From positions 1-7,154 of the forward strand of contig DATJHM010000319.1 in NCBI GenBank assembly GCA_035493895.1: a stretch of DNA of 7,154 bases, given 5' to 3'. The DNA comes from DATJHM01 sp035493895. GTDB lineage: Bacteria; Chloroflexota; Ktedonobacteria; Ktedonobacterales; Ktedonobacteraceae. Below, one piece after another: positions 6,283 to 7,154 of this stretch. Numbering within the stretch: the first letter of the stretch is position 1; every line of letters starts with the position of its first letter. The translations under genes were made by a program, and so were the position numbers. The notes beneath the pieces were generated by a model. That model ran no database searches, had not been told where the DNA came from, and saw only the letters and a list, made by a program, of their open reading frames with translations.

Positions 6283-6683
6283 GCGAAGTTGAGGAACGTA
6301 TAAGCCGAATTCTGTCCACTGGCTGCCTCTCGACACCCAATGGGGCAATCATCTATCTAGGACGACAGTTACCCGCCGCCTCAAGCAGCCAACCCGAGAG
6401 TTTACAGACGAGCCATCTGCCAGCATCGTGCAGAGCACAACGCTGCCCCCTCTGCTTGGCCTTGCTCCGGATGGGGTTTACCCGGCCACCCGGTCACCCG
6501 GCTGCCGGTGAGCTCTTACCTCACCATTTCACCCTTACCCGGCACGTATTTCGCCAGGCGGTTTGTTTCTGTGGCACTTTCCTTGAGGTCACCCCCACTG
6601 GCCGTTAGCCAGCATCCCGCTCTATGGAGTTCGGACTTTCCTCGGATCTCGCGACCCGCGATTGCCCAGTTCCTCAAATTCGC
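6283..6683 (-). ncRNA. rnpB: RNase P RNA, bacterial type A
   Basis: This is the catalytic RNA of ribonuclease P, which trims the 5' leader from precursor tRNAs. The conserved blocks appear in the right order on the minus strand: GAGGAAAGTCCGAACTCC (6643-6626), ACAGAAACAAACCGC (about 6572-6558), GGTAAGGGTGAAA with the following GGTAAGAGCTCACC (6539-6507), AGATAGATGATTGCC (6358-6344), and ACAGAATTCGGCTTATA near the 3' end (6315-6299). The two ends pair to form helix P1: 6683-6669 with 6297-6283, 14 of 15 positions paired. This fixes the ends within a few bases and gives a length of about 400, normal for the type. A promoter sits at the expected distance upstream and a strong terminator directly follows. 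Reading frames across this stretch are artefacts of the RNA gene. Confidence 0.97.
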
Positions 6684-6689
6684 CTCTCT

Positions 6690-6718
6690 AGAGTAGCACA
6701 TCTCTCCCTAACCGTCTA
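6690..6718 (-). promoter_or_regulatory. Promoter of rnpB
   Basis: On the minus strand TAGACG (6718-6713) is followed by 17 bases and then TACTCT (6695-6690), which is preceded directly by TGC, an extended -10 feature. The -10 box itself matches only three of six consensus bases. A start 6-7 bases downstream falls at about 6683, exactly where the P1 helix of the RNA begins, which supports the call. Confidence 0.5.
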
Positions 6719-6802
6719 CATTTCTTGTCGGTGAAACACGCAATGATCAAGATTCTGGCTTTTCCCGTATTTGACCAATGCTCACAATACAGAAAGCTTC
6801 AC

Positions 6803-6829
6803 AAACAGGCGGGATTAGCTCTCCTGTTT
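6803..6829 (-). terminator. Weak hairpin at the end of the alkyltransferase-like gene
   Basis: AAACAGG (6803-6809) and CCTGTTT (6823-6829) form a 7-bp stem with a 13-base loop that spans the stop codon at 6815-6817. On the minus strand the stem ends in a short TTT. A short, AT-containing stem with a large loop makes this a marginal terminator. Confidence 0.3.
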
Positions 6830-7154
6830 CCCCTTAAAGGGTGAGGCGACATCATGTTCCATCAAGCTCACCAGCTTCGGACTGGGCAGTTCAGACGCTT
6901 CGTCGACGCCCTTGAGAATCTCCTCAAGCTCCGTCTGGCTGAGATCGCGCGCAGGATCCCAACCATAGCGTTTCAGATCGACCCGCCCTGCATCGTTGAA
7001 GATGATCCCCTCAGACTCCAGCAAAGCACGCATTCGATCCGGCGAGCCAAATGCCCAGCTTCCGCTCAACTCACCCTTACTATTAATTACCCGTTGCGCC
7101 GGAAGCCCCGGGCTGGATTCGTTCATTATCCAGCCCACCATGCGCGCGCCGCGC
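6815..7154 (-). CDS. Alkyltransferase-like (MGMT-family) DNA-binding protein without catalytic Cys, 5' end outside window
   Basis: The frame runs to the window edge, with RGAR visible before the ATG at 7141. The true start is therefore probably beyond the window, and about 35-40 N-terminal residues are missing. The visible part matches the DNA-binding domain of O6-alkylguanine-DNA alkyltransferases: ARMVGWIM (the ARxVG recognition region), then LPAQRVINSKGELSG in place of the PCHRV active-site loop, and RALLESEGIIFNDAGRVDL, a pattern typical of MGMT-like proteins. Cys is Ala and His is Gln (codons at 7091-7102), so it cannot accept alkyl groups in the usual way. Alkyltransferase-like proteins bind O6-alkylguanine, flip the base and recruit nucleotide excision repair. 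After the domain there is a polar tail of about 40 residues ending KGKQES. A non-repair DNA-binding role cannot be excluded. Confidence 0.85.
   Translation of the reverse strand, partial: RGARMVGWIMNESSPGLPAQRVINSKGELSGSWAFGSPDRMRALLESEGIIFNDAGRVDLKRYGWDPARDLSQTELEEILKGVDEASELPSPKLVSLMEHDVASPFKGKQES

Noticed and set aside
6237..6701. Open frames on both strands of 60-120 codons
   Set aside because: They lie across rnpB, whose conserved blocks and P1 pairing explain the sequence, and they show no ribosome site or protein family.

Overview
The window looks like a piece of bacterial chromosome with a mid-range GC content. Several traits recall Chloroflexota, most likely the Ktedonobacteria: a DUF4118-type hybrid-less sensor kinase, an orphan CtaG-like protein, an alkyltransferase-like protein with a PAQR site, and a type A RNase P RNA. 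That placement is an inference from family resemblance and was not tested. No transposase, phage gene, CRISPR array, tRNA gene or toxin-antitoxin pair was seen. The region reads as ordinary core genome, not as an accessory island.

Layout from left to right. Positions 2-1330 (+) hold the 3' part of a multi-pass MOP/MATE-type polysaccharide flippase that is cut by the window edge. It is followed 35 bases later by a complete aat gene, leucyl/phenylalanyl-tRNA-protein transferase (1366-1956, +). Converging on aat from the right is a ctaG-like membrane protein gene (1997-2872, -) with its own promoter. Upstream of it on the same strand is a membrane sensor histidine kinase (3043-4326, -) with no response regulator in view. 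A 183-base divergent spacer separates the kinase from a type I glycerate kinase gene (4510-5652, +), which has an extended -10 promoter with a perfect TATAAT.

A 322-base non-coding stretch follows (5653-5974). It contains several competing hairpins and a good sigma-70-type promoter for a 66-residue orphan protein (5975-6175, +). That small gene converges on rnpB, the RNase P RNA gene (about 6283-6683, -). The two are separated by a 20-bp perfect inverted repeat that can serve as a terminator in both directions. The window ends in the 3' part of an alkyltransferase-like (MGMT-family) gene on the minus strand that lacks the catalytic cysteine.

The genes do not form one pathway. They cover envelope polysaccharide export, N-end-rule tagging, respiratory oxidase assembly, signal transduction, glycerate metabolism, tRNA processing and recognition of DNA alkylation damage. 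The parts that are least explained are the structured spacer with its small orphan gene, the CtaG protein with an altered histidine motif, and the cysteine-less alkyltransferase homologue. I found no clear evidence for a new multi-gene system here.
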